64,000 nucleotides of DNA from Sphaerobacter sp. (GCF_019683595.1 NZ_JADGHZ010000002.1:1-64000), one strand, 5' to 3'; numbered from the stretch's first letter, positions 45,559-54,658 are shown. The notes: generated by a model from the sequence alone, not told the origin. Translations and numbers: made by a program.

Positions 45559-46686
45559 ATGAGCATCGACTACCGCCTGGAAACACCCCTCATACGGGAA
45601 CAATTGCGGGTCACACTGGTCGACCACACGGCCGACTCGCGAGTGGCCTCATTCGTTGAGTCCCACCCAGACGGTCTTCCCTTTCACCACCCGGCGTGGC
45701 TCCAAACATTGGTCGACACATACGGATACCGCGCGGTCGCGTTGGCCTGCGAGGACGACCAGGGGAACCTGCACGGCTTCCTGCCGCTCGTGTACCGCCA
45801 TGGGTGGCTTCGCGGGAAGGCGCTGTGGTCACTCCCGCACACGCCGCTGGCCGGCCCACTGGCTACCAGCGATGCGGCTGCCACCGCCCTGGTGCAGGCG
45901 GCAGTCGAGTTAGCCGAACGCGAGGTAGGGCAGCGCCTGCAGTTCAAGACGCTGGGTCCGGACCTCAATCAGCGCGCTCCGACCTTGCAGCGGGTGGAAT
46001 GGTACCCGACGTACGTGATTCCGCTGCCGGACCGCACAGGCCCATTACGGATCGGCGCCCCTGGATACCACCAGGACATCCGGCGCGGGGTGAGGAAGGC
46101 CACGGAATACGGTCTCCGGGCACGGGAGGGTAAGAGCATCGACGACCTGCATGCATGGTACCGGCTCTACCTCGCAGGCATGCGCCAAAAGATGTCGCCC
46201 CCCAACCCGTTCCGTTTCTTCGAAGCTGCCTGGCACCACCTGCACCCGCGGGGATTCCTGCGACTCATTCTAATCGAACAGCGATCGGGAGGCTCATCCG
46301 AGTTGGTCGGCGGAGCGATCACCGTCCTGGTATCGCAGACGGCGGTCGGCGAGGGTATCGGTCAGCGTGACGGCACGAGCACGCTCCACCTCCACGATCT
46401 CCTGTACTGGGAGTCGCTCCACATCGCGTGGGAGGCGGGTTGTCGTTCCTTCGACCTGGGAAACGTGCCGACCGGTCAAGAGGGCTTGGCGCGTTACAAG
46501 CGGAAGTGGGGCGGCGTGCCACATCCTGTCTACCGCTACTTCTACCCCGCGAGCCCGCAGAACGCCCGGCTCCCCAGCCCCACCTCGCTCCAGCAGCGGA
46601 TGGGGCGGCTGGGTCAGGCGGGCTGGCGCCGCGTGCCACTCGCCGCGACAGCATGGATCGGGTCGGTGGTCACGCACTACCTGTGA
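45559..46686 (+). CDS. FemAB/GNAT-type acyltransferase, paralogue 3 of 4
   Basis: A 375-residue paralogue. ATG 45559 chosen with GAAGGG upstream; the 32 residues before it in the track overlap the end of paralogue 2. Blocks as in its neighbours: SHPDGLPFHHPAWLQTLVDTYG, LACEDDQGNLHGFLPLVYRHG, GYHQDIRRGVRKATEYG, WYRLYLAGMRQKMSPPNPFRFFEAAW and CRSFDLGNVPTGQEGLARYKRKWGG. The 'M-x-x-K/E-x-[SG]-PP-x-PFR-[FL]-F-[DE]-AAW' segment, probably the acyl-acceptor helix, is closest to paralogue 4. Same C-terminal amphipathic tail. Confidence 0.83.
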   Translation: MSIDYRLETPLIREQLRVTLVDHTADSRVASFVESHPDGLPFHHPAWLQTLVDTYGYRAVALACEDDQGNLHGFLPLVYRHGWLRGKALWSLPHTPLAGPLATSDAAATALVQAAVELAEREVGQRLQFKTLGPDLNQRAPTLQRVEWYPTYVIPLPDRTGPLRIGAPGYHQDIRRGVRKATEYGLRAREGKSIDDLHAWYRLYLAGMRQKMSPPNPFRFFEAAWHHLHPRGFLRLILIEQRSGGSSELVGGAITVLVSQTAVGEGIGQRDGTSTLHLHDLLYWESLHIAWEAGCRSFDLGNVPTGQEGLARYKRKWGGVPHPVYRYFYPASPQNARLPSPTSLQQRMGRLGQAGWRRVPLAATAWIGSVVTHYL

Positions 46687-46736
46687 GCATCACCCAGCGG
46701 CGGCACCGGACGGGAGACAGTGAGGGGTTGGATGGT

Positions 46737-47861
46737 ATGGCAACTGAATCAGTCCCGCGAACCGAACATCGTTCCGGCGGACTCCGCGTCAATCTCGTCG
46801 ACCCCACGGCGGACCCCCGCTGGGCGGCATTCGTATCGGCACATCCGGACGGGCTGGCCTTCCACCACCCCGCCTGGCTCGCCACCCTGGCCGACACCTT
46901 CGGCTACCCCCCTGCTCATCTCGCCTGCGAAGACGACCAGGGCAGACTGCATGGGGTGCTGCCGCTGGTCTACCGCCGCGGCCTGATACGCGGCCGCCAG
47001 CTCTGGTCACTCCCCTGCACGGCCGTGGCCGGTCCGCTCACCACCAGTGCCGAAGCGGCCGAGGCCCTGATCCAGGCGGCGATCAGGCTGGCCCAGGAAC
47101 CGCCCGCCCACCGGCTGGTACTTCACTCGATGGTGCCGGACCTCGATCCGGGAGGCACCGTTCTCTCCAGGGTCGAGGGCATCCCGACCTACGTGATCGA
47201 TCTTCCGGAGCGCACGGAGCCGCTCCGGGTTGGGGCTGCCGGCAAGCACAGCGTCATCAAACGCGGGGTGAAAAAGGCACATGAATATGGCTTGCGGCTG
47301 CGAGAAGCCGAGCGCTTCGAGGACCTGGTCGCGTGGTATCGCCTGTACGTGGGAACGATGCAAGAGAAAGAATCCCCGCCTCTCCCCTTCCGCCTGTTTG
47401 ATGCAGCCTGGCACTACCTGCGCCCGGAAGGAATGCTGCAGCTCCTCGTGGTCGACCAGCCGAGAGGAAACGGGACGGAACTCATCGGGGGCGAGATTCT
47501 GCTGCTCAATTCGCAGACCGTTCTTGGCGAGTACCTCGCCCGCAGCCCCATCTCGAGGCAGCTTCACGGTCACGACCTGATCCAATGGCACATCGTCCAT
47601 TCGAGCTGGGACGCGGGATATCGTCGCATCGACCTCGGCGACGCCCATCCGGAGAGCGGTCTGGCACGGTACAAGCGCAAGTGGGGCGGACAGCCACGGC
47701 CGATGTATCGCTACGTGGAACGTCGTCCGTCGACGACGCAGGCCGGCACCAGTGGCCCATCACGCGGAAGTAAGCTTCGGCAGTTGGCGAAGCCGGCGTG
47801 GCGCCGCATGCCACTCCCAGTCGCGGCGCGTGCAGGGGCCCTCGTCTACCGCTACGCCTAG
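46737..47861 (+). CDS. FemAB/GNAT-type acyltransferase, paralogue 4 of 4
   Basis: A 374-residue paralogue from ATG 46737 (GAGGGG upstream). Blocks: AHPDGLAFHHPAWLATLADTFG, which is nearly identical to paralogue 2; LACEDDQGRLHGVLPLVYRRG; AGKHSVIKRGVKKAHEYGLRL and WYRLYVGTMQEKESPPLPF, which are closest to paralogue 3; and YRRIDLGDAHPESGLARYKRKWGG. The mosaic similarity suggests repeated duplication, perhaps with gene conversion. It ends the FemAB block; a 490-bp gap follows. Confidence 0.83.
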   Translation: MATESVPRTEHRSGGLRVNLVDPTADPRWAAFVSAHPDGLAFHHPAWLATLADTFGYPPAHLACEDDQGRLHGVLPLVYRRGLIRGRQLWSLPCTAVAGPLTTSAEAAEALIQAAIRLAQEPPAHRLVLHSMVPDLDPGGTVLSRVEGIPTYVIDLPERTEPLRVGAAGKHSVIKRGVKKAHEYGLRLREAERFEDLVAWYRLYVGTMQEKESPPLPFRLFDAAWHYLRPEGMLQLLVVDQPRGNGTELIGGEILLLNSQTVLGEYLARSPISRQLHGHDLIQWHIVHSSWDAGYRRIDLGDAHPESGLARYKRKWGGQPRPMYRYVERRPSTTQAGTSGPSRGSKLRQLAKPAWRRMPLPVAARAGALVYRYA

Positions 47862-47883
47862 CCGGTTCCCCTTCCACCCAGGG

Positions 47884-47909
47884 CCGCACGAGCTCGGACC
47901 ACCGTGCGG
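47884..47909 (+). terminator. Weak terminator-like hairpin after the FemAB block
   Basis: CCGCACG and CGTGCGG pair as a 7-bp stem with a 12-nt loop, 22 bp after the last FemAB stop. Only TT follows, so termination would be inefficient. Confidence 0.3.
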
Positions 47910-47969
47910 TTCCGCGCGGAGTTCGCCATGTCTGAACGCGGCTCTAATGAGTTCCCTGCCGCTAACCCT

Positions 47970-47983
47970 CAGTAACATTACTG
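47970..47983 (+). promoter_or_regulatory. Palindromic operator-like site CAGTAA-CA-TTACTG
   Basis: A perfect 6-bp palindrome with a 2-bp centre lying in the AT-rich patch upstream of the Wzz-like gene. It has the size and symmetry of a dimeric repressor or activator site. No regulator gene is present in the window. Confidence 0.4.
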
Positions 47984-48350
47984 TTATCGACTCCACGCAC
48001 AACGTAAGGGTCCCTGTTAATCGGCCCAGACCATACTGACATACGGAAACTCCGGTCGATGGTCGGGAGTTGCGTCGGTCGGTGGAGAAGTCACGACGCC
48101 GACCCGATCAGCACGTAGCGCGCGACTGGAGCTGCGCGGGTCACTGTCCCCCGCCCAACGGTCCATTCGGCGCGGACGTACGCTGCACTCCGCCGCAGCG
48201 GCCACGTCACCCTCACCGGCGCTCACCGCGCGAGGTAGGCCGGTGAACCGAATGGGCGCGACAGGGACGGTCACAGTCTGGGAGCTGCCCCAACCTCGAC
48301 GGAGACCGACGGAGTATCGCGCGGCAGCTTCCCTAGACGAGAGTGGTGGA

Positions 48351-49985
48351 ATGGAACTACGCGCCTACGCGGCCATCCTGTGCCGCCGGAAGTGGATCGT
48401 TCTCCTCACGGTTCTGACAGCATTGGGAGTCGCGGTCGCCGCAAACCGGATCATCGCGCCTGTCTACGTCGCGACTGCGACGGCTCGGGTCTCGGTCACG
48501 TCGGGCTCGATCGACTACGTGATTCGGGATCCCACCTATACGGACCGCCTGCTCAACACCTATCTGACGCTCGTCACCAGTCACTCCGTGCGCGAGCAGG
48601 TGGCGAAAGAACTGAATCTCAATACGCTGCCGGAAATCTCCGGGACCGCCCCGGCGAACTCGGAACTCCTGCATGTCAGCGCCTCCCACCGCGACCCGGC
48701 CATGGCTGCCGCGATCGCCAACGCCGCCACCGCGGCACTGGCCGCTCAGGTGGAAACCGCCCAGCAGTCGAACCCAGAGTCCGCCCAGGCACTGGGAGAG
48801 GATTTCGCGGCGGCCCAGCAGGCCCTGCTCGATGCACGGCTCAAGTACGAGTCGCTGGCATCGGATCCACAGGCGGACCCGAACGATGTCGCTTCCGCGC
48901 GGATCGAGCTCGACCTGCGGCAGCAGGAATACAGCTCCCTGCAGACACAATATGACCGCGCTCGAGTGACCGAGGCGACTCGCCGCGACACGATCGTTCT
49001 GGCGGACCCGGCCGTACCACCGGAGAGCCCGAGCTCGCCGAACCAGTTGCTGAACCTGGCCCTTGGTCTCGGCGCCGGGCTCGTCGGTGCCATCGGGCTC
49101 GCGTTCCTCTTCGAGAATCTGGACGATCGGCTCTACACGACTGGGGCCATCCGTCGCGCGGCACGCGTACCGATCCTCGCGGTGATCCCGCGTTCCGGGC
49201 GACGTGCCCGCATCTTGTTGGTCTCTGCTAACGCTCGCCTGCTCGAAGCGTTCCGCTGGCTGCGGACCAATCTGCTTTATCAGAGCGCACGGCAACCGCT
49301 CAAGACGATCGTGATCACCAGCTCCCAACGCGGCGAGGGGCGTTCCACCGTGACGGCCAATCTCGCCTTCGTACTCGCCGGGGCGAACCGCCGCGTGATC
49401 ATCATCGACGCCGACCTGCGCTCGCCGCGACAGCACCAGTTCTTCGGGTTGTCGAACCACTGTGGGCTCACCAGCGTGCTGCGCGACGAGGCATCGGTGG
49501 CTGACGCGCTCCAGACGACCACCATCCCTCGGATCCAGGTACTGACCAGCGGCCCCGAGCCGTCGTATCCGCCGGAACTGCTCGGCTCGGAGCGGATGCG
49601 TCAGCTCCTGACCGAGCTGCGAGCGACGGCGGACTTGATCCTGCTCGATGCGCCACCGCTTGAACAGGTGGCGGATGCAGCGATTCTGGCCGGGATCGTC
49701 GACGGCGTCATTCTCGTGGTCCAGAGCGGGCGCGCCCGCGAAGGGGCCGTCGTCGCCGCCATCCGCAAGCTCGACACGCTTCAGGCGCGCGTGGTCGGGG
49801 TCGTGGCCAACCAGGCCGACGCTGACGACGGCGAGCCGGCGGAGAGCTACGACGCAGTCCCAACCGCTCGTCTGATCACGCATGAGAACCCGACACCAGT
49901 GGCTGTCCGAAACGGGCGGCCTTCGCGGCTGCGCCAGCGGTTCGCGGAGGCCGAGTCAGAGTCGTCTCTGCGTGGTGATGAGTGA
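48351..49985 (+). CDS. Wzz-like chain-length protein fused to BY-kinase-like ATPase (altered Walker A)
   Basis: A 544-residue protein; ATG 48351 (MELRAYAAILCRRKW) is the usual opening of Wzz proteins, so the 36 track residues before it are omitted. An N-terminal helix (IVLLTVLTALGVAVAA), a periplasmic coiled-coil stretch and a second helix (LLNLALGLGAGLVGAIGLAFLF) are followed by a BY-kinase domain with VIIIDADLRSPRQHQFFG (Walker A') and ADLILLDAPP (Walker B). The Walker A reads SSQRGEGRST: the catalytic lysine is arginine (Arg331). The C-terminus has a single tyrosine, not a Tyr cluster. It probably controls chain length and export without normal kinase activity. Confidence 0.86.
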   Translation: MELRAYAAILCRRKWIVLLTVLTALGVAVAANRIIAPVYVATATARVSVTSGSIDYVIRDPTYTDRLLNTYLTLVTSHSVREQVAKELNLNTLPEISGTAPANSELLHVSASHRDPAMAAAIANAATAALAAQVETAQQSNPESAQALGEDFAAAQQALLDARLKYESLASDPQADPNDVASARIELDLRQQEYSSLQTQYDRARVTEATRRDTIVLADPAVPPESPSSPNQLLNLALGLGAGLVGAIGLAFLFENLDDRLYTTGAIRRAARVPILAVIPRSGRRARILLVSANARLLEAFRWLRTNLLYQSARQPLKTIVITSSQRGEGRSTVTANLAFVLAGANRRVIIIDADLRSPRQHQFFGLSNHCGLTSVLRDEASVADALQTTTIPRIQVLTSGPEPSYPPELLGSERMRQLLTELRATADLILLDAPPLEQVADAAILAGIVDGVILVVQSGRAREGAVVAAIRKLDTLQARVVGVVANQADADDGEPAESYDAVPTARLITHENPTPVAVRNGRPSRLRQRFAEAESESSLRGDE

Positions 49986-50056
49986 GCATGGCACGCGCTC
50001 AACGTCACTGGCGGGAATCCCAGAGCACCGGGCTGCGCCTAGGGAAGGACAGGGTC

Positions 50057-50782
50057 ATGATGCAAGCCCAGCAGGCGGTGGAGATCCCAAGGGCCGTGGT
50101 TACGCACGTCGATCAACGGCGCCTGCGCTACTACGCCACCAAGCGCTGCATCGACGTCGTCCTGTCCAGCGCAGCTCTGGTGCTGCTGTCGCCGGTGATG
50201 CTGGTGATCGCGCTGGCGATCAAACTGGACTCTCGCGGACCGGTGATCTTCGCTCACGAACGGGTAGGCGCACGGATGCGGCGTCGTGGAACGACCGTCG
50301 CCTGGGAGATCCGGCCGTTCCGGTTCTACAAGTTCCGCTCGATGGTGCACAACGCGGACGAATCGCTCCATCGGGCACACATCGCCGCCTACGCAAGCGG
50401 GCAGGTGCAACGCGGACCCGGCAAGGGTGGCTTCAAGCTCACTGGCGACCCCCGGATCACCCGGGTCGGACGCTTCCTGCGGGCCACCAGCCTCGACGAA
50501 CTGCCGCAACTCGTCAACGTGCTCAAGGGCGACATGAGTCTCGTCGGGCCACGGCCGGTGCCGCCCTATGAGGTCGAGCACTACGAGTCGTGGCACTTCG
50601 AGCGGCTGGCAGCACTGCCCGGAATCACCGGGTTGTGGCAGGTCACCGGCCGCTGCGCGCTCACCTTCGACGAGATGATCGCGCTCGACCTTGAGTACGT
50701 GCGGAACCAGTCAACGGTGCTGGACCTCAAGATCTTGGCCCGGACCGTTCCGGCGGTGCTCCGGGGCACCGGAGCTGGATAG
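50057..50782 (+). CDS. Initiating sugar-phosphate transferase (polyprenyl-phosphate glycosyl-1-phosphate transferase)
   Basis: A 241-residue small-PGT (bacterial sugar transferase, PF02397) starting at ATG 50057 with GGGAAGGA seven bases upstream. One membrane helix ([25 protein letters not shown]) precedes the catalytic region: [50 protein letters not shown] and [12 protein letters not shown]. It transfers a sugar-1-phosphate to undecaprenyl phosphate and starts repeat-unit assembly on the cytosolic side. It is the only such enzyme in the window, so the first locus may depend on it too. Confidence 0.93.
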   Translation: MMQAQQAVEIPRAVVTHVDQRRLRYYATKRCIDVVLSSAALVLLSPVMLVIALAIKLDSRGPVIFAHERVGARMRRRGTTVAWEIRPFRFYKFRSMVHNADESLHRAHIAAYASGQVQRGPGKGGFKLTGDPRITRVGRFLRATSLDELPQLVNVLKGDMSLVGPRPVPPYEVEHYESWHFERLAALPGITGLWQVTGRCALTFDEMIALDLEYVRNQSTVLDLKILARTVPAVLRGTGAG

Positions 50783-50814
50783 TCGACGCACGAGCTATGG
50801 GAGGACGGAGGGAC

Positions 50815-51894
50815 ATGGCTGAACAAATAGGCATCGCGGTCCTCGGCTGCGGCTACTGGGGCGTCAACTACGTCCGGGTCTTCAACGAGATCCCAGAGAC
50901 ACGCGTAGTCGTAGCCTGCGACCAGCGGCCCGAGCGGGTGCGCGAGATCGCTCAGCGGTACCCCGGTATCGCCGTGACCACGGATGTGGCCGACGCCCTC
51001 GCCATGCCGGGTGTCGATGCCGTGGTGGTCTGCACCGAGGCGACCTCACATCATCGCGTGGCCCGCGAGTGTTTCCGCGCCGGGAAACACGTCCTCATCG
51101 AAAAGCCGATCGCGACGACGAGCCAGGACGCCGAGGACCTGATCGCGGCGGCCAATGCCCGCAAGTTGACCCTCATGGTCGGGCACACCTTCCTCTACAA
51201 CGCGGGCGTGCAACGCGTGAAGGAGTACATCGACCGGAAAGAGGTCGGCCGGATCTATTACCTGTACGCGCGCCGCACCAACCTCGGCCCGATCCGGAAA
51301 GATGTCAACGCGCTCTGGGATCTCGCGCCGCACGACATCTCCATCTTCAACTACTTCATGGATTCCGCTCCGCTGTGGGTCAGCGCGGTCGGCTCCCGGG
51401 CTCTGCGTAACGGTCGCGAGGACGTTGGCTTCATCGTCCTCGGGTACCCCGACAACGTGCTCGGCCAGATCCATGTGAGCTGGGCTGATCCCCACAAGGT
51501 TCGCGAAGTGGTGGTCGTCGGGAGCGACAAGCGGATCGTCTTCAACGACCTCCAGACCATGGAGCAAGTGCGCGTCTTTGAGAAAGGCGTTGCCCCGTTG
51601 ATGCAGAACGGGGAGGGCATCGGCGGAGACCAGCTTGTGGTGCGCGACGGCGACATCATCAGCCCCAGCATCCAGCCCCGGGAACCGCTCAAGACCCTCG
51701 CTGCCCACTTTGCTGAGTGCGTGATCCACGGCCGCCGGCCGCTCACGGACGGCCCCGCCGGGCGGGATGTCGTGCGTGTTCTCGAGGCAGTGGATAAGTC
51801 GATGGCCATGCGTGGCACGCCGGTCGAACTCACGAACACGAAGGAGTCGCTCTATGTCTACCCTGCAGAGTCAGCGTCGCATCCCCTTCGTTGA
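50815..51894 (+). CDS. Gfo/Idh/MocA-family NAD(P)-dependent oxidoreductase
   Basis: A 359-residue oxidoreductase; ATG 50815 with GGAGGG is preferred over the ATG six codons upstream. The Rossmann motif is IAVLGCGYWGVNYVRVF and the EKP motif is HVLIEKPIATTSQDAEDLI; the C-terminal domain includes LWDLAPHDISIFNYF (the usual His). With the overlapping aminotransferase it likely makes a 3-keto and then a 3-amino sugar nucleotide, as WlbA/WlbE-type pairs do. Substrate inferred from context only. Confidence 0.88.
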   Translation: MAEQIGIAVLGCGYWGVNYVRVFNEIPETRVVVACDQRPERVREIAQRYPGIAVTTDVADALAMPGVDAVVVCTEATSHHRVARECFRAGKHVLIEKPIATTSQDAEDLIAAANARKLTLMVGHTFLYNAGVQRVKEYIDRKEVGRIYYLYARRTNLGPIRKDVNALWDLAPHDISIFNYFMDSAPLWVSAVGSRALRNGREDVGFIVLGYPDNVLGQIHVSWADPHKVREVVVVGSDKRIVFNDLQTMEQVRVFEKGVAPLMQNGEGIGGDQLVVRDGDIISPSIQPREPLKTLAAHFAECVIHGRRPLTDGPAGRDVVRVLEAVDKSMAMRGTPVELTNTKESLYVYPAESASHPLR

Positions 51895-53011
51895 CCTGGC
51901 CGCCCAGTACGACAGCATCGCGCCCGAGGTCGATGCGGCCATCGCGCGCGTGCTGCGCGGCACCGACTTCATCCTGGGCGCCGACGTCACCGCGTTCGAG
52001 CGCGAGTTCGCCGACTACTGCGAGATCGAGCACGCGGTCGGCGTCGACTCGGGTACGTCGGCCCTGGAGCTCGCGCTGCGGGCATTCAACATCGGGCCAG
52101 GGGACGAGGTGATCACCCAGGCGAACACGTTCGTCGCGACGGTGTTCGCGATCGCCTACACGGGGGCGACTCCGGTGCTCGTGGACGTCGATCCGAGCAC
52201 CTACAACATGGATCCGGAGCTGCTCGAGCAGGCAATTACGCCGCGCACCAAGGCCATCTTGCCGGTCCACCTCTACGGCCAACCGGCCGACATGGACCCG
52301 ATCGTGGAGATCGCCCGGCGCTACGGCCTCATCGTGATCGAGGACGCCTGCCAGGCACACGGTGCCCGCTACAAGGGCCGACGGGTCGGCACCTTCGGCC
52401 ACGCTGCGGCCTTCAGCTTCTATCCCGCGAAGAACCTCGGTGCCTACGGAGACGGCGGCATGGTCGTTACGCCGGACGCCAAGGTGGCCGATACGGTGCG
52501 CCTCCTCGGCAACTACGGCCAGCGGGAGAAGTATCACCACCTGCAGTTGGGCTTCAATCGCCGGTTGGACACGCTCCAGGCGGCGGTGATGCGGGTCAAA
52601 CTCCGCTACCTCGACGAATGGAACGCCGCACGGCGCCGTCACGCCGAACGGTATGCGGAGGTCTTGCCGGAGAACGTCGGCATCCCCTCGGTGCCGTCAT
52701 ATGCGGAACCGGTCTGGCACCTCTACGTGATCCGAGTGCCGAATCGGGACGCGCTCCGCGCCGCACTGGCTGAGCGCGGCATTGCGACGGGTATCCACTA
52801 TCCGATCCCGATCCACCTGCTGCAAGCGTGCTCAGGGCTCGGCTACCGGCGCGGCGACTTTCCGGTCACCGAAGCTGTCGCTGATCAGATCCTGTCCCTC
52901 CCCATGTATCCGGAGCTGTCGGACGGCGCGATCGACTACGTCGCAGCAGCCATTCGCGATGTCCTGGAGCGAGACCAGCCCGCACCGGGGATCGCACGAA
53001 CCGCTGACTGA
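51854..53011 (+). CDS. DegT/DnrJ/EryC1-family sugar aminotransferase
   Basis: A 385-residue PLP-dependent aminotransferase, ATG 51854 with AAGGAG seven bases upstream; it overlaps the oxidoreductase by 41 bp. The catalytic lysine is in FSFYPAKNLGAYGDGG (Lys193); GVDSGTSALELALRAFNIGPGDEV and VIEDACQAHGARYKGRRVGTFG are family motifs. It aminates a keto sugar nucleotide. Such an amino sugar would be a natural substrate for the formyltransferase at 40186 or for the FemAB-type enzymes. That link is inference. Confidence 0.92.
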   Translation: MSTLQSQRRIPFVDLAAQYDSIAPEVDAAIARVLRGTDFILGADVTAFEREFADYCEIEHAVGVDSGTSALELALRAFNIGPGDEVITQANTFVATVFAIAYTGATPVLVDVDPSTYNMDPELLEQAITPRTKAILPVHLYGQPADMDPIVEIARRYGLIVIEDACQAHGARYKGRRVGTFGHAAAFSFYPAKNLGAYGDGGMVVTPDAKVADTVRLLGNYGQREKYHHLQLGFNRRLDTLQAAVMRVKLRYLDEWNAARRRHAERYAEVLPENVGIPSVPSYAEPVWHLYVIRVPNRDALRAALAERGIATGIHYPIPIHLLQACSGLGYRRGDFPVTEAVADQILSLPMYPELSDGAIDYVAAAIRDVLERDQPAPGIARTAD

Positions 53012-53086
53012 TCGCGACGCAGTCGCCCGTCAGGCGGAGTACGTGCCACCAACCGCCCGGACGGGTGCGGCGGTCGGCTGAGGAGC

Positions 53087-54652
53087 ATGAGCGTGGCGAG
53101 TTGGAACCTCGTCCAACCCAAGTGGATCGACGAAGCGAGCCGGGGCGGTTTCGGCCATCTGGTCACGTCCTGGCCCGCGCAGTTGATCCTCGCGGCCGCC
53201 GTCGGGCTTGGGCTCGGCGGCGCCGCGATCGTCGTGACCGGGTCGAACAGTCGATTCGCCCCGCTGCTGCTCGCTGGGCTCCTGGCTCCGTTCATCGTGG
53301 CAGTTGTCGGGCGCGTGCGCTACGTGCTCCTGATCCTGTTGATCATCACCATCCCGACCGGCCCGGACATCTATCTGGGATACCGCGAAGCCATTGGGAT
53401 GCTCGGCGGGATCGGCGGATGGAACATCTCGCTCGGAACCGTGGCCCTGGGAGGGTTGTACGCGCTCTGGATCGGGGCCGCGCTGACCGGGGTTGCGTAC
53501 GCTCCACGCCCGGCGCTCCGCGAGGCGCGTCCGGTCTTCCTGTACCTGCTCCTGAACATCGTGTCGATCCTCTTCGCACGGGACGTTTTCGCGTCGCTGT
53601 TTGAGACGTTTTGGTTGATCCAGATCGTCCTGATGTTCCTTTATGTCGCGAGCACCGTGGAGACGCGGCGGGATGTCTACGTCATCCTGGCCGCGATGAT
53701 GGCGGCGCTGGCGATCGAGAGCATCATCATGATCGGCGTGGCCGCGACCGGCGTCACCTTCGAAGTCGCGGGTATCTCGACGCGCGTGACCACCACGAGC
53801 GTCTACGCCGGCGGGTTTACCCGAGCAGCCGGCACGCTCGGCTCACCCAACGCTGCGGGCGCCTACCTTGCCTTCCTTCTCGCACCGGCGCTGTCGCTCA
53901 CGATCTGTCACCTGCCGAAGCGATTGCGCTGGCTTGGCGGCGTCGCCTTTGCGCTGGGCACGGTCGCGCTCATTCTGACGCTCTCACGAGGCAGTCTCCT
54001 ATCGTTCGGCATTGCCGTCATGGTGCTCACCGCGATTGGGCTGCATCGTCGGTGGTTTGCCGCGTCCACGATCGTCGCCATGGCCGCGGTCGGCATCGTG
54101 GTGGCCGTCATCTTCGGGCCAACGCTTGTCGCTCGCCTCTTCGGGGAAGACCACGGCGCGGCGGAAGCGCGTATCCCCCTGATGCAGATCGCCTTCCTGG
54201 TGATCGGCGACCATCCGCTCGGGGTGGGCCTGAACAACTTCACCGCCGTGCTGCCGGCATATGTCGGGCCCCAGTTTTCAACGCAATTCATTTACAGCGT
54301 CCACAACTACTACCTGACGATCTGGGCCGAGATCGGTCCGGTGGGGCTCGTGGCTTTCCTCTGGATCCTGGCCGCCGCCGTCCGTCGCGCATGGGCATGC
54401 GCTCACACGCTCGGTCCCGACCTCGCGCCGTTCGCGGTAGCGGTGTTCGGGTCCTTGCTCGGGGAGTCGGTGCACATGTTCGTCGACGTCTACAAGAGCT
54501 GGGCGCAACTCGACTCGCTGTTCCTGGTCGCGGGCCTCCTCATCGCCCTCACCAGGCTCGGCCGCGCGGATGTGGCTGGGCGGCCAGCGAACCGTTGGGT
54601 GCGCCTGCCCGCGTTTATCCCCGACTACCGCACCACTGGGGTAGGGGGGTAG
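53087..54652 (+). CDS. O-antigen ligase / Wzy-type polymerase family membrane protein
   Basis: A 521-residue polytopic protein, ATG start with GAGGAGC upstream. Marks: AAGTLGSPNAAGAYLAFLLAPALS, LILTLSRGSLLSFGIAVMVL, an external segment with MQIAFLVIGDHPLGVGLNNF and SVHNYYLTIWAEIGPVGLVAFL. It contains a His-Asn pair in the same place as the proteins at 30128 and 32477. Most likely the polymerase of the second locus. It is followed by a flippase gene after six bp. Confidence 0.86.
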   Translation: MSVASWNLVQPKWIDEASRGGFGHLVTSWPAQLILAAAVGLGLGGAAIVVTGSNSRFAPLLLAGLLAPFIVAVVGRVRYVLLILLIITIPTGPDIYLGYREAIGMLGGIGGWNISLGTVALGGLYALWIGAALTGVAYAPRPALREARPVFLYLLLNIVSILFARDVFASLFETFWLIQIVLMFLYVASTVETRRDVYVILAAMMAALAIESIIMIGVAATGVTFEVAGISTRVTTTSVYAGGFTRAAGTLGSPNAAGAYLAFLLAPALSLTICHLPKRLRWLGGVAFALGTVALILTLSRGSLLSFGIAVMVLTAIGLHRRWFAASTIVAMAAVGIVVAVIFGPTLVARLFGEDHGAAEARIPLMQIAFLVIGDHPLGVGLNNFTAVLPAYVGPQFSTQFIYSVHNYYLTIWAEIGPVGLVAFLWILAAAVRRAWACAHTLGPDLAPFAVAVFGSLLGESVHMFVDVYKSWAQLDSLFLVAGLLIALTRLGRADVAGRPANRWVRLPAFIPDYRTTGVGG

Positions 54653-54658
54653 CCGCCG

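Larger units (their letters stand above)
47862..48350. other. Intergenic regulatory gap before the second export module
   Basis: About 490 bp without a convincing ORF. It holds a weak terminator-like hairpin near 47884, a locally AT-richer patch (47940-48030) with a perfect palindrome, and the leader of the Wzz-like gene. It is the longest gap inside the second locus and the most likely place for a separate promoter. Confidence 0.5.

Noticed and set aside
49982-50056. Longer N-terminus of the sugar-phosphate transferase
   Set aside because: The GTG at 49982 and ATG at 49988 lack ribosome binding sites, whereas ATG 50057 has GGGAAGGA at proper spacing.
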